NCBI GenBank assembly: GCA_013397455.1
Contig: VYZB01000015.1
Span: 2,022,539 to 2,086,538 of the forward strand
Length of the DNA stretch: 64,000 nt
Direction of reading: 5' to 3'
Source: Crotophaga sulcirostris
Taxonomy: Eukaryota > Chordata > Aves > Cuculiformes > Crotophagidae
Made by a program: the position numbers and the translations under genes. Numbering within the stretch: the stretch's first letter is position 1; each line of letters begins with the position of its first letter. Below, piece after piece: positions 1 through 10,161 of this stretch. Below the pieces are notes generated by a model. That model did no database searches. It saw only the letters and a program-made list of their open reading frames with translations, and was not told the DNA's origin.

Positions 1-12
1 CTGGCAGTCTGC

Positions 13-340
13 TCACCAGGAGTCCAGGGGCTGGGCTGGGCTGCACTCCTTTCTTACTCCTCCCAGGATCCTGAACCTCATTATTACACTGTAGCCATGG
101 CTGCCATCAACTACTACATTTCCAGTTAGCTCTTCCTTGCTGGTGAACAACAGATGCTGAAGAGCATTACCCTGCTTGGTCCAGCTGGTACCTGTATCAA
201 GAAGTTCTCCCCACCACCTCCTGAAATCTTCAGTGCTCGTGTCCTCCTGTGTTGCCCTTCCAGAAGTTAAAAAGAGGTTAAGGTGCCCCAAAGAACAAGG
301 GCTTGAGCTGTTTAAAAAAGTCTTCATGTTTGCCTTCACC
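13..340 (-). repeat. CR1 ORF2 fragment (endonuclease-side region), minus strand
   Basis: The minus strand is open for 115 codons across this interval. Its middle reads LLFTSKEELTGNVVVDGS followed by SVIMRFRILGG. This resembles the CR1 LINE ORF2 stretch just after the endonuclease core, where the family typically has LLLTNKEELVG, a glycine-rich GGSLGCSDH segment and EFRILRG. The catalytic SDH portion has decayed here (GSHGYS), so an active product is not expected. It runs to the window edge and is therefore partial. It lies opposite in orientation to the CR1 3' end that follows about 55 bp later. The assignment rests on motif resemblance only; a host exon is the alternative but is less likely. 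Confidence 0.6.
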
Positions 341-393
341 CTGATAAGGTAAGTTGGCACCCTGCCACTGTGATGCTGCCCTCAGCAGTCTCC

Positions 394-588
394 CTAGACA
401 TTAGGAAAAATTTCTTTACTGAAAGGGTGGTTAGGCACTGGAACAGGCTGCCCAGGGAGGTGGTTGAGTCATCATCCCTGGAGGTGTAAAAAAGAGGAGT
501 TTCTGGGGGACGTGGGTTAGCAGAGTACAGATACGGTTGGACTCAATGATCTCAAAGGTCTTTTCCAACCGGGTGGTTCTGTGATTCT
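394..588 (+). repeat. CR1 LINE 3' end
   Basis: This is a typical 5'-truncated bird CR1. It carries the late ORF2/3' UTR text with cactggaacaggctgcccag, then a damaged middle, then ggactcaatgatctcaaagg and ttttccaacc, and it ends in gtgattct. A 137-codon minus-strand open frame across 431-844 is partly antisense to this element and is not a gene. Confidence 0.93.
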
Positions 589-3500
589 CCCCTCTGATTG
601 TGACCCATGAGCCTGCACCCAGCTCATCACCATGCATCACGGAAATTCTTTGCCCCTCTGAACCCTTTACACAGAGGGCATCTCCTCTCCTCCTCTTTCC
701 TGCCTGTCTTACCTGCAGAGCTGGTACCCACCCATGCAGGCAGTCCCAGCAGCTCTCCAGTCCTGCAGTGATGCAGCAGCACTGTGACCCCACTGGAGTG
801 CTGGCCCCTCTGTCTTGTTTCCTAGGCTGTGCACACGTGTGCACTTACATGCTAGATGCAAGGAGGTTCCTTTCATCTTCTGCCTGATGTCTCTTGTTCT
901 CATCACCCTACACACTTACTTCTCTTAAGCATGTCATATTTGACCAGGATTGCTTTTAAACAACATAAGATTCCTTTTAGAGACCTCAACTGTTTGTTTA
1001 GCTGCGAGCTGTCTTTCTCCAGATTAAGTTCCTTGCCTAGGTCTTCATCTGCTGGCATTCAGAAAGGTAAATATGATCACAACTTTCCCAAAGTGATGGC
1101 TAGGGGGTGTCAAGCTGACGGGAAGCTTCTGTCCTGTCACAGTACCTGTACCCTTCACTTGCGTCCTGGCATTGCTGCCTGAGAAACAAATCATCAGCAT
1201 GTGAAATTGCAATGCAATGGGGGAGCTGGAACATCTGAGTCTGTTTCAGAGATAATTAAGAAGACTGTCACCCGAGTATAAAAATGAGATTCTCTTCATT
1301 GGCAGGAGAAGGTAAAAATATTTAATCCTGATGGGGAAGGCAGCTCTAGGTCTGCAGGAGAACTGGGGTCCTGAACCTCTCAGTTCTGCAGGAGAATTTC
1401 ATAGAAGCTAGATGAAAACTGAGAATTTGGAGTGGAAAACCTCAGAACAGCTTTTGGGCTCATGTAATAGCTAAGACTGCTACTCATTGAAGATCATATT
1501 TGATGAAATTTGTATGAAATATCATTTTCCATTCCTAATTATAGAGCTAGCGTAATGATTTGAGAGTATTCACAGACTATTTATGTAGTGAATTTTGTGA
1601 AGGGAAAGCTATGAACTAAATTTGATTTATTTAATTTATTTGACAAGCTTTGAGTCTAACCTAGCTTGAGGGCAGAGAAATACTGGCAGGAAGAGAGCAC
1701 AAGGCCTTTATCTTCACTGAATTATTTCTGCTAGCAAAGAAAACCTTTGGCTTTTCAGTTATTTCAGTCCCAGTCTGATGTTTGTTTCCTATTACCCAGT
1801 CCTGGATCATCTGGCTTGTCATACAGGATTGTGTTGCTTTTTCCTATCCAACCTAATGCTAAAAATGAGAGTTTTGATCCCCCTCCTTACCCAACAGCCT
1901 CCTCTCAAGGCGTGTTTTGACAGGAAATTTTGGAATTGCGCAGAGTTGCTATAAAATCTAATATTAGGGGAAAATGATCACCCCTGACAGCTACAGCACA
2001 AACTGGAAATAAGTCTTCCAGGCTAATGTGTCTTAAGACATTGCTGCTCCTATTAAAGAGCAGCACAAGACCGTTAGGCATGCAGAAAGTGTGTGAATGC
2101 CCAGCATAGACAGACAGATAGAAAGAGACAAGTAGTGGCCAACCCTTGGTTCATTTCTTCCCTGAAATAATTCCCTGGCACTATTCAGAGTCAAAGGAAA
2201 TAGAAAAGTTGGAAGAGAGCAGCAGCCTCCTGCTCCAACCAGAAGACCAGTTTGCCACAACTCTTCATTGTTTCTGCCCTGATCTATCCAAGAAACATTG
2301 ATAGCTGATGCAGAGATTTCTTCTGATCACTGATTCATTCTTAGATAGAGTGAAGCCTGTGTTTTGATTAATGGAGAAATAGGATGCATTGGCTGTACCA
2401 AGACTACTAACATCCTTGTATACAATCATGGAAACAATGCTCTTCCTCAACAGAGTATGAAGAATTACAAAGTCAAACACTGAAAAAACTCAAAATGTCA
2501 GTTATGAACAAAGTGATACTTAACCTTTATTCAGTCCGTTTGTGTATTTTTTGTACCATGGTAGAATCTCTAATTACGTGCTACACCCAATTTCTTATTG
2601 GTATAAATGTATTTATCCTCCTGTGGTCAGTGGATCTGTTGGAAGGCTATGGCGTTTTTCAAGGAAGACTTTTGGTGCTGGTATTTAGCTGTCAAGCTGG
2701 CAACCTCTCACTTCTTACAGTTCATGTTTTTAAGCTTTTCGTAACACAGTAGTGCAAGAGAATCTAACAATGAGCTGGAGCCACAGGGAGGAAAGTAAAG
2801 TTAGACTAGGCTCTTGTTCAGCTGGTTGTTAAAAATTTCATGATAGCAGCTATGACACTCCCACACATGGTTACTCTTTCTCCCTGTTGAAGTACTCTTT
2901 CCTGGCTATTTGGCACCAGAGATGCACATGTATAACACACAGACTTATATATTCTGTGTATGCTGGTTCAGCTGGGCTTCATGCCATGTAGTATTAGCTT
3001 TATGTTGGGCAGACAAGGAATGAAAAATCACTAGAAAACCTACAGCATCGATACATTTTTTATTAATTTTTTTGAGTGCTTTTCTCTTATAGACTTTCAT
3101 TGGTTTTGTTCCAGTTCATTTTTGTTGTTCTTACTCCTCTAATTTTCCTTCCTACTTTTCTTTTATTCATAAGTGCTAATTAACTGTGCCTATGAGCTGT
3201 AACACTTGCCTAATGAAGAAGCCATGGGCTTTGTGAAAGTACCTCAAAAGACATGGAAAGAACGGTTTCTAGCTGAGCCAAAGCCAGCACATCTCCTTGC
3301 GTCGGCTGGATGGAGAGAGAGTAGCTGTGTTTAATAGCCTTTTGGAGAGCTGCCACTGCTGTGCAATTAAAAGAAAGCCTGAAAGCAGTGAGAGTGTCAG
3401 TGCTCAGCCATGGTAGCAGCAAGGGGGTGAGCCTTGCTATGGCTACAAAGCTAAGAGTGTGCTAGGAGGAGAGACACTTCACAGCAGCCTGCTGGAGCTG

Positions 3501-4344
3501 CACTGGCCCCAACTCGCAACATCATCCTCTGATCTTGCCTGAAAATACACCATATTCAAGAAAAAAGAAAAATATCTCATATAGAGTGAAAGGAAAATGT
3601 TGCAGGGAAGGGCCAGCAGGGAGATATGGAGTTAGTGTAATTGGAGATGCATGAGAGTGCCTTCAGATGGAGGAGACTTTAAATGGAGAGGAAGGATTTG
3701 TCCTTTCTGGTGAAAGGCAAAATGGGACAAGTGAGTTGATATTCTGCCTCCACGCTAACAATAAATGAGATGGGTCTGTATTTCCATCCCTTCTTTTGAA
3801 GGCAGAGTCAAGCACAGAATAGTGTCATGTGCTTTGGAGCTTTCACGTTCTGCAATATAATAGTCAAAAAATGTCATTGGGAAGAAAACACCTAATTTCC
3901 ACCAGTTCCTTAGTCTTTATGAATTTTAGATGAAAATCTCTTGTTAGACTGTCTTTATAGTGTTAATGCAAAAACAAGTAATAGGAAACAGAGAACAGAA
4001 ATGGACTTTCATTTGGAGAAATTAAAGTCTTTTTATACAATACCAAATGAAATTGTTATGAATCATTGTGTCACAACGAAAAAAAAGAAAGAATGTTTGA
4101 TTTGCAGAAGTCCCTGCTTATCATTCATGGCAAATGAAGCAAATGCAGTTTTATTGCATGAAAGAACAATCTTCAACTGGCTTGAACTATTATGCACTGT
4201 TTAGCCCAGAGGCTAAATGAGACTTGCAGCAAGAATGAATGTTACGTAAATTAGGCATAGGTTGAGGGAAAGTTGCAAGAATGAATCTGCATGGGGCTGA
4301 AAAATGCCTTTCCTAAATGTCTCTTTCTTCCACTTCGCCAACAG
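589..4344. other. Unannotated AT-rich DNA
   Basis: No repeat family, RNA gene or convincing coding exon was recognised. The open frames on either strand are all short (about 110 codons or fewer), overlap each other on opposite strands, and show no familiar domain. Intergenic or intronic sequence is the simplest reading. Confidence 0.6.
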
Positions 4345-4536
4345 AACAGGGACTGGAAGAAATCTCAGGCTGAGCTTGCTCTTCTGTACGGAGAGCAGCA
4401 GCTGTGCCAAGAAGCAGCAAGGAGAGGAGAGCTGGTGGGGTATAAAGGAACACCAGGACGCTTTCTTTGGCTGTCATTGTCTGAGTTTTTGTACCTCCAC
4501 ACTTGCTGAAATCACAGCAATTCTTCCTTTGAAAAG
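4345..4536 (+). other. Exon-like segment with internal TATA motif (unidentified)
   Basis: A pyrimidine-rich acceptor (ctctttcttccacttcgcc then AACAG) precedes 192 nt that end at AAG followed by the consensus donor GTGAGT. The segment is richer in G and C than its surroundings. Two frames are informative. One is open throughout (incoming and outgoing phase 2). The other begins in phase 0 and ends at an internal stop at about 4507. The sequence GGGGTATAAAGG lies in the middle, so it could instead be a TATA promoter followed by a short first exon ending at the same donor. I recognise no protein in either frame. Chance occurrence of good splice sites in 64 kb is a real possibility. Confidence 0.22.
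4441..4448 (+). promoter_or_regulatory. Possible TATA box
   Basis: TATAAAGG sits in a local G-rich context, which sets it apart from the many AT-rich TATA look-alikes in this window. A start about 25-30 bp downstream would give a first exon of roughly 65 nt ending at the GTGAGT donor at 4537. There is no transcript evidence. Confidence 0.2.
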
Positions 4537-5160
4537 GTGAGTTTTTTAAACAAAAATAATGGATGAAAAACACTGCTTTCTGGCAGAAAGCTGTACATGT
4601 CACACACTCCCCTCACCAGCTGAGAGTATCCAACAGCATATGCAGTACACATATTTCCCTTCTGTTGTTTCAAAATTGCTTTTCCTCAGTTAAATTCACC
4701 TTATGAAAACATGACAAATTGGAATTTTTTGTGATTCTTTGGTGCTGCTTTGGTCTTTACATTACAGTCATGTTCACAATACCAAAAAAAAGTTAGAGCA
4801 ATACTGATTTTTCTTCATAATGACCTTTTATCTGTAAATATAAATGGAAGAAAAGCAAAGCAATAAATGGTGTTATAGAATAGCTTCCACTAATGGAATC
4901 TTTACACCAAAGAAAAAAAAACGTGAAGAGTCCGTGGTCACACCAAAAAGTACACTGTGACTTTCTATTTGATTAATAGGCTGTGTTGCAAAAGCCAGCA
5001 TTAAACCTGATTTAGAAAAGAAACACAGAGGGCGGAATATCTAGTCAGAATAACCTGACTGTCAGCCTCATGGTTACATTTATTGCCTGAAATGTTTTTT
5101 CTAAATCATCTTTAAGGACAAGAAATATACAAAAATTATTATTAAAAACAAAACAAAACA
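4537..5160. other. Unannotated AT-rich DNA
   Basis: No gene seen. The stretch ends in an A-rich (AAAAC)n-like run directly against the assembly gap. Confidence 0.55.
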
Positions 5161-5185
5161 NNNNNNNNNNNNNNNNNNNNNNNNN
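5161..5185. other. Assembly gap (25 N)
   Basis: There are 25 N characters. The left flank is a simple A-rich repeat (aaaacaaaacaaaaca), so the gap is probably a low-complexity sequencing or assembly break. Confidence 0.99.
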
Positions 5186-7721
5186 ACAATAAAAGTAAAT
5201 CAGGCTGAGCAAAGTGCAGTGAGCCCAAAAGCCCAGGATTTGAAAGTAAATTAGGAGAAAAATTAAGTCTGGCTTTTTCCTTTACAAACTGTTCTATGCT
5301 TGACGTTCTTGATTTGTACAACTTGGACTTGTGAGCACATCCAATGCTGTTTTATGTTCTTATTTAAGAAGGATTTTTACCCTAAGGCATTAAAATTCCA
5401 ATATTCCTGCTGGAGTCTCTCAAGTCATTTAATAATTCTGTGGTTTAATTATTTAAATGATTGCAATCTACATTCAGTAAGTGCAGTAGCATATTGGTGA
5501 TTTGAAGGGTGTGATATATGTGTATTCTCAGCAGTAGAAGAAACATAAACAATCATCAGTCATGTTGGCTCCTCCACATAAAAAAAAGATGAGGAGAGAG
5601 GATTTTTGGAGGTCTAACAACCCAAAGGAGATTTGGAACCCAAATTACTGTATCAATTACCTCTTCTCCTCCCCACTACGACATAAAATTTCTTCAGCAC
5701 ATTAATTTCTGCTACCAAATTTTCACAATCATCTTGAGTTCCTTACAGGTGGTACATGCAAACTGCCAAAACCTGGGCAAGATAGAGTTGCATAACACTT
5801 ACCTGAAGTTGAAACCAGTTTAGAATTTATGTCCCCTACCAATAGGGCTTGATCCTTTATTTTAACCACACCTCAAGTGGAAATTTGATATCCCTGTGCA
5901 CTCACTAAGATCACAATGGATGAGCATCAAAATGGGAAATTCTGGTTCAAGTTCCTTTCTCCATCCTTATAGCATAAGCCTGAGCCCTAGAACATCCTGG
6001 GACAGTGGGTCCTAAATATTTTTGAAAATTCCACTTTGCATGACCTAATTAGAGGTCATATAAAATTTCTGATTTATATTAAAATGGGAATTGAAATACC
6101 CCAAATCTCCTCTTTACCTTTCGGTAAAATGAATTTCTCTTATTCACGTTTTTCATGCAAAGGGCAGCACCTTCAACAGCCAATACAGTTGAAGCCACCT
6201 TTCTCCTCCTGCCACCTGAAGGTTACTGACCAGTCTGGTGGGGTACAGTAGAAAGTGTAAGCTTGGGTACATGGAAAACATGAATTCAGCTTTAAACCAT
6301 CCCAGGTATATTTGCCCTGACTATTGGCTTGGATCTTAAGATATGCCTCTTTCTACACTTTCTAATAATTGCTTGAGAAGTTTCTCTTCTCGTACTGCCC
6401 AGACAGGACAGAGACTGGTGTAAACTCATCCACTAGACAAGATCAAAAATACTATCTGCATGGGGAATTTGTCATTAGAATTAAGATTTATAAGAAGATA
6501 AGACTACTAGTTACTTCAAGCACTAGTAGGTCATGGATCATTGTCTACTTTGAAAAGATGTGGAAGGACAAGGTCAAATATGAAGATATAAAACTTTATT
6601 TCTGTCCAGCTCCTGAGAACAAGTTTCATAACTAGTTCATGACTGCATACATACTGGATTGATTACTGTAGCAACAGTCTCCAGAATGTGGGCCACATAT
6701 CATGTGTAAAGTACTGTGCTAAAACTACGGCTACTGATGGAAAAAACAACCTATGATGTCTTCTGCAGAAAATGCGCTTGTCCAATATCAAGTGTACCTG
6801 CAGCAGTCGATCTTGATGTGCATTCTGACTTTCTGGCTTGAGTGTGTATCACACTCTCTTCCCCTCCCATCTCACTCCTATGGAAATTAAACCCAAATTC
6901 AGGGGAAAAGGAACATATAGCAGCTTCCAGACAGATCTCCAATCTGGGTGGTCAAATCCCACACTATCAGGTTGTGGTGGTTCTCTGCTGGAGTGCCTGT
7001 TAAGTAATTTTCCTGGGGAAATCACTGGGGTCTCCACTTGTTCTGTAGTACAAAGTCCCTATTCCCAAGGTGGATTCCCATATCTATCTCTGATAATAGA
7101 GAAGGAAGGAGGTTGATGGAAAACTGATACTTTCAATCGACACCAGCTGATGTGCTGGGAACAGGAGTATGTGTTGCCCAATGTGGTTTTAGGCACAACA
7201 GGAATCCATGCACAGACATAAATTACCAGAGAAAGAAAATGCCTCGGCATCAATGCCACGCTCAATGCGTGGGAGAGCTTCAATGCCAGCTCAAATATAG
7301 CACAGCAAGCAGATGTCTTTACTACAGTAGACATACTTAGACTTCCCTGGATTCACAGCAACAGCATAGAATTACAGACTCTTTCATTCAAAAATTATAG
7401 CAAAAATCTGTGTTGCCACTCACCTTTTATATAAGCATGGGAGGCTACAACACTCACCCACAGTGAGAAATCTGCAGTAAAAAAAAACAGAAAGGAACAG
7501 GAGAATATAAAAGATTAAGAAGTGAGTTGTTGTCCCAATGGACAAATGTTGAACCTTGAGTCAGTAGCGTGCCCTTGTATTGTAGTGAAGATCAGCCTCA
7601 TAAAGTATTAGCAAGAATGCAGCCAGAAGGTAGAGCGAATGATTCTTCATCTTTATTTAGCAGTTATGGGGTTGCATCTGTCCTACTGGGTTCATCTGTA
7701 GGCTGTAAAGCACAAGAAACA
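5186..7721. other. Unannotated AT-rich DNA
   Basis: No recognised gene or repeat. A perfect donor-like string (CAG then GTAAGT) occurs on the minus strand at about 5803, but the sequence upstream of it on that strand has stops in all three frames, so at most a non-coding exon could end there. Confidence 0.55.
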
Positions 7722-8138
7722 TCAATGAACTGGAGCAAGTTCTACAGAAGGCTGCGAGGTTAGAACACTTGACCTGTAAGGAGAGTTTGAGGGACCTGGT
7801 GGCTTCAGAGTACTTAGTTGCCTAAAAGGTAGTTGTAGGAAAGGTAGAGCCATACTTTTCTCATAGCTGCACAAAGAAGTCTCTTCCATAATAGAGTAAG
7901 AGGTAATGGACACAGTTGTAACAAGAGAAACTGCATGTATTGAAGACCATGTTCACAATGAAGGTGGTAAACCACTAAAGCTCAGAGATGTTGTTATAGC
8001 TTCATCCTAAAAGATACTCAGAAGGTGAGCAGATATGGCCTAAAGCAAGCTGACCTAGCTTCAAAGTTGGCCTGGTTTGGAGACCTTAATAGCTCCCCTA
8101 CAATTTGATTTTTTTTTAACAGGATTTTATGATTCATA
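7722..8138 (+). repeat. Old, diverged CR1 LINE fragment
   Basis: The landmarks of a CR1 3' region can be followed in order despite heavy divergence. They are gaactggagcaagttctacag, a damaged gagcacct/tgaggacaggctgag block, catacttttctcatagctgc, ggtaatggacacagttgtaac, cacaatgaaggtggtaaacc, then gacctagcttcaaagttggc, and a final ttatgattcata. Many small indels and substitutions make it clearly older than the other copies here. The two short open frames within it (7569-7763 plus, 7722-7913 minus) are chance. Confidence 0.75.
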
Positions 8139-9523
8139 GAACCCAAGAGAGAAAGCAGGCAACAGAAAACCCAAATTCTTAATGCAATGTTCAAAACTTT
8201 CCCTCAGAGAGGCAATTTCTGGGAGGTGGAGTGCCCTGGTATCTGTTTCCACACTGGATGGCAAATTGTTTTGTGCCTAAACTTCAAGAGTTCAATACCA
8301 GTTCTATGTATTCAGAGATAATTCCTGTTCCCAGCCTTGGGGTGATAGTCTCCTGTCCATGCAAATCCCAAAACAGTGGATGTTGTTTCTGTGAATATCT
8401 ATTAGAAAAAGCCTTGGATATGTATGAGGATTACCCCCACTTTATCAAATATGTAAGGATATGTCAAAATGCTTGGTCCTTTTTACTGGAAAGATTTTCA
8501 CATGCTGTTTCACAATGTTTGTTTCTTTTAGCTATAAACTACAAATATCATGTCAAGTTTCTGGAAGATATTGCTCCACACCTATCCCTCTGGCTTTGAA
8601 ACAGCTCCCCAGAGAGAGTTACAGGAAATTTATAGGTAAAGGATTTAACAAATACATAGCAACAACAATTACTATGAATACAAAACAAGGCAGCAGAAGT
8701 AACTACTGTGTTTAATCCCTCCTAACACCCTTCCTCTCATAGACATTGTAGGAGAAGCTGTTTAAAACTAGTGGTTAGCAACAAATTCACTTGGAAAATA
8801 TTATATAAAACCTCACTAAGTATGGCTACTGTGGACCCATTGGGTTTTTTTTCACTTTGCTTCAGTTCAGTGGAGTACAAGATGAACAACCTTAATGGAA
8901 AACTTAATTTCAAATAAAATCCATTGGTGATTTAATATGAGAAGCTACTATTAATGAGCTCTTCAGAACAGGACAGTAATATAAACTCTCTATTGGGATA
9001 CTGTCATTAAAAACAACTCTCCTTCCTATTTTAAAGCTGAAGTACTGGAAACCAAAACTGATATATGAAATGTTCCTCTTTTATGATTATTCTGAAGGTA
9101 CAGAATTAGATTTTTCTGACAGATTTACAGTTTTTAATTAGAATCAAAACTGCAGAATGAAATAGTTATAACAAAATATTAAATTTGCATTATTTTAATA
9201 GAAGCATCTGAAGCAATTATTTTGCCCAAAAGAACAGGTAAACTCTCTCAATATTTGATTTCAAAAGCTAAGTAGAACTAAAAATATTGATTTAAACATA
9301 AAGTGTTAAGTATATCAAACAGGTACTGCCTTGAAGAAATAGATGGGACTGGAACAGGAGCAAACCAAAAGAAACAATCTTTATCTTTTGATTAGACTTA
9401 GCAACAAATATATGGAATTCTAACTGAGTGCCTGAAGTCAGGCTTCTCAGATAATGTCTTTTTGTAATGTAAATGAAAATTAATTATTAATATAACATTT
9501 CCTGAATGGATACTAAAACTACT
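8139..9523. other. Unannotated AT-rich DNA
   Basis: It contains a 122-codon plus-strand open frame (8231-8599) that begins at GTG and shows no recognisable domain. Nothing else was identified. If the minus-strand gene candidate at 9524-10161 is real, the part just below 9524 would be its 3' UTR. I did not find a clear AATAAA close by on that strand. Confidence 0.5.
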
Positions 9524-9664
9524 TCATCTTCTTGATTGATCGCTTAGGTGTACACTGCAGTTTGCATTAAAAAGAAAATCAGATGTGAATTTACTAAGCC
9601 AACAATACAGCCCTCTCTTAGTTACCATGCATGCTTTGAGTGCATCCATTGCCTGTATCACTTC
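9524..9664 (-). CDS. Candidate terminal coding exon of an unidentified gene
   Basis: On the minus strand a strong pyrimidine tract (tcattctcttctcttcag) is followed by 46 sense codons and a TGA at 9526-9524. The peptide starts EVIQAMDALKACM, which would form an amphipathic helix. It continues with VTKRGLYCWLSKFTSDFLFN and ends SDQSRR. It begins in phase 0. The larger open exon at 10161-9949 on the same strand ends in phase 0 at CTG before GTAATT, so the two join without a frame break. I could not match the peptide to a family I know. A weaker donor (ATG then GTAACT) lies inside at about 9625, but reading through to the stop seems more natural. Chance cannot be excluded without a protein search. 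Confidence 0.4.
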   Translation of the reverse strand, partial: EVIQAMDALKACMVTKRGLYCWLSKFTSDFLFNANCSVHLSDQSRR

Positions 9665-9948
9665 CTGAAGAGAAGAGAATGATTCTTAGCTGCAGTGGTA
9701 GCTAAAGCCTCCAACCTCTTTCTCCCCTTGCCCACTATTACTTGACTCACCTCGAAAAATGAATATACAGGTGTGGGTGAAATTCTGTCAACTGAATATG
9801 AAAAACAATCAAAGGATTTTCACTTATTGCTGCATGAATTGTTTTTGCAGTCTCTACTTACAAGTCATAAATCCAAGCTTTCCCAATTTATCCCGATTTT
9901 TTTAAAGTATACAAGGAATTTGAAGACCCTTCTAAAGAAGCCAATTAC
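9665..9948 (-). other. Putative intron between the two candidate exons
   Basis: It is bounded on the minus strand by GTAATT at the 5' side (9948) and the CTTCTCTTCAG acceptor at the 3' side. It contains a further 41-nt segment (9791-9751) with its own excellent acceptor (gattgtttttcatattcag) and donor (GTGAGT). That segment cannot be inserted without breaking the frame of one neighbour, so it may be an alternative or false exon. Confidence 0.3.
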
Positions 9949-10161
9949 CAGGTATAGGAGTGCAGCACAATCCAAAAGTACTACCTTGATGCCTGAAGCA
10001 ATGTCAAGTATGGCATTGTGGCCCAGTGCTCTAAAGTTATGTATGACTGTACCAACAGAAAATATGTTTGGATATAACTCCTGTAAAGTATGAGAAATGA
10101 GACCAGAAAACTTCATATGAGATACCAAACATCTTTCAGTTGGATCACCAAACCCATCAAG
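9949..10161 (-). CDS. Candidate internal coding exon of an unidentified gene
   Basis: This is 213 nt (71 codons) with no stop on the minus strand. It follows a TAG acceptor (10163-10162) and ends at CTG before GTAATT. Two in-frame stops lie immediately upstream of the acceptor, so the open frame coincides with the proposed exon start. The peptide opens LDGFGDPTERC. Its core reads as an alternating helix and strand pattern, with ELYPNIFSVGTVIHNFRALG followed by HNAILDIASG and a hydrophobic KVVLLDCAALLYL. This is unlike the low-complexity peptides elsewhere in the window. I cannot name the family. No upstream exon was found with confidence, so the gene would extend to higher coordinates. The weak point is the mediocre acceptor tract (ccttcctttgaaccaagagtt). 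Confidence 0.42.

Noticed and set aside
431..844. 137-codon minus-strand open frame
   Set aside because: It is partly antisense to the CR1 3' end at 394-588 and shows no protein motif.
8231..8599. 122-codon plus-strand open frame
   Set aside because: Starts at GTG, has no domain and no splice context, and overlaps another frame of similar length.
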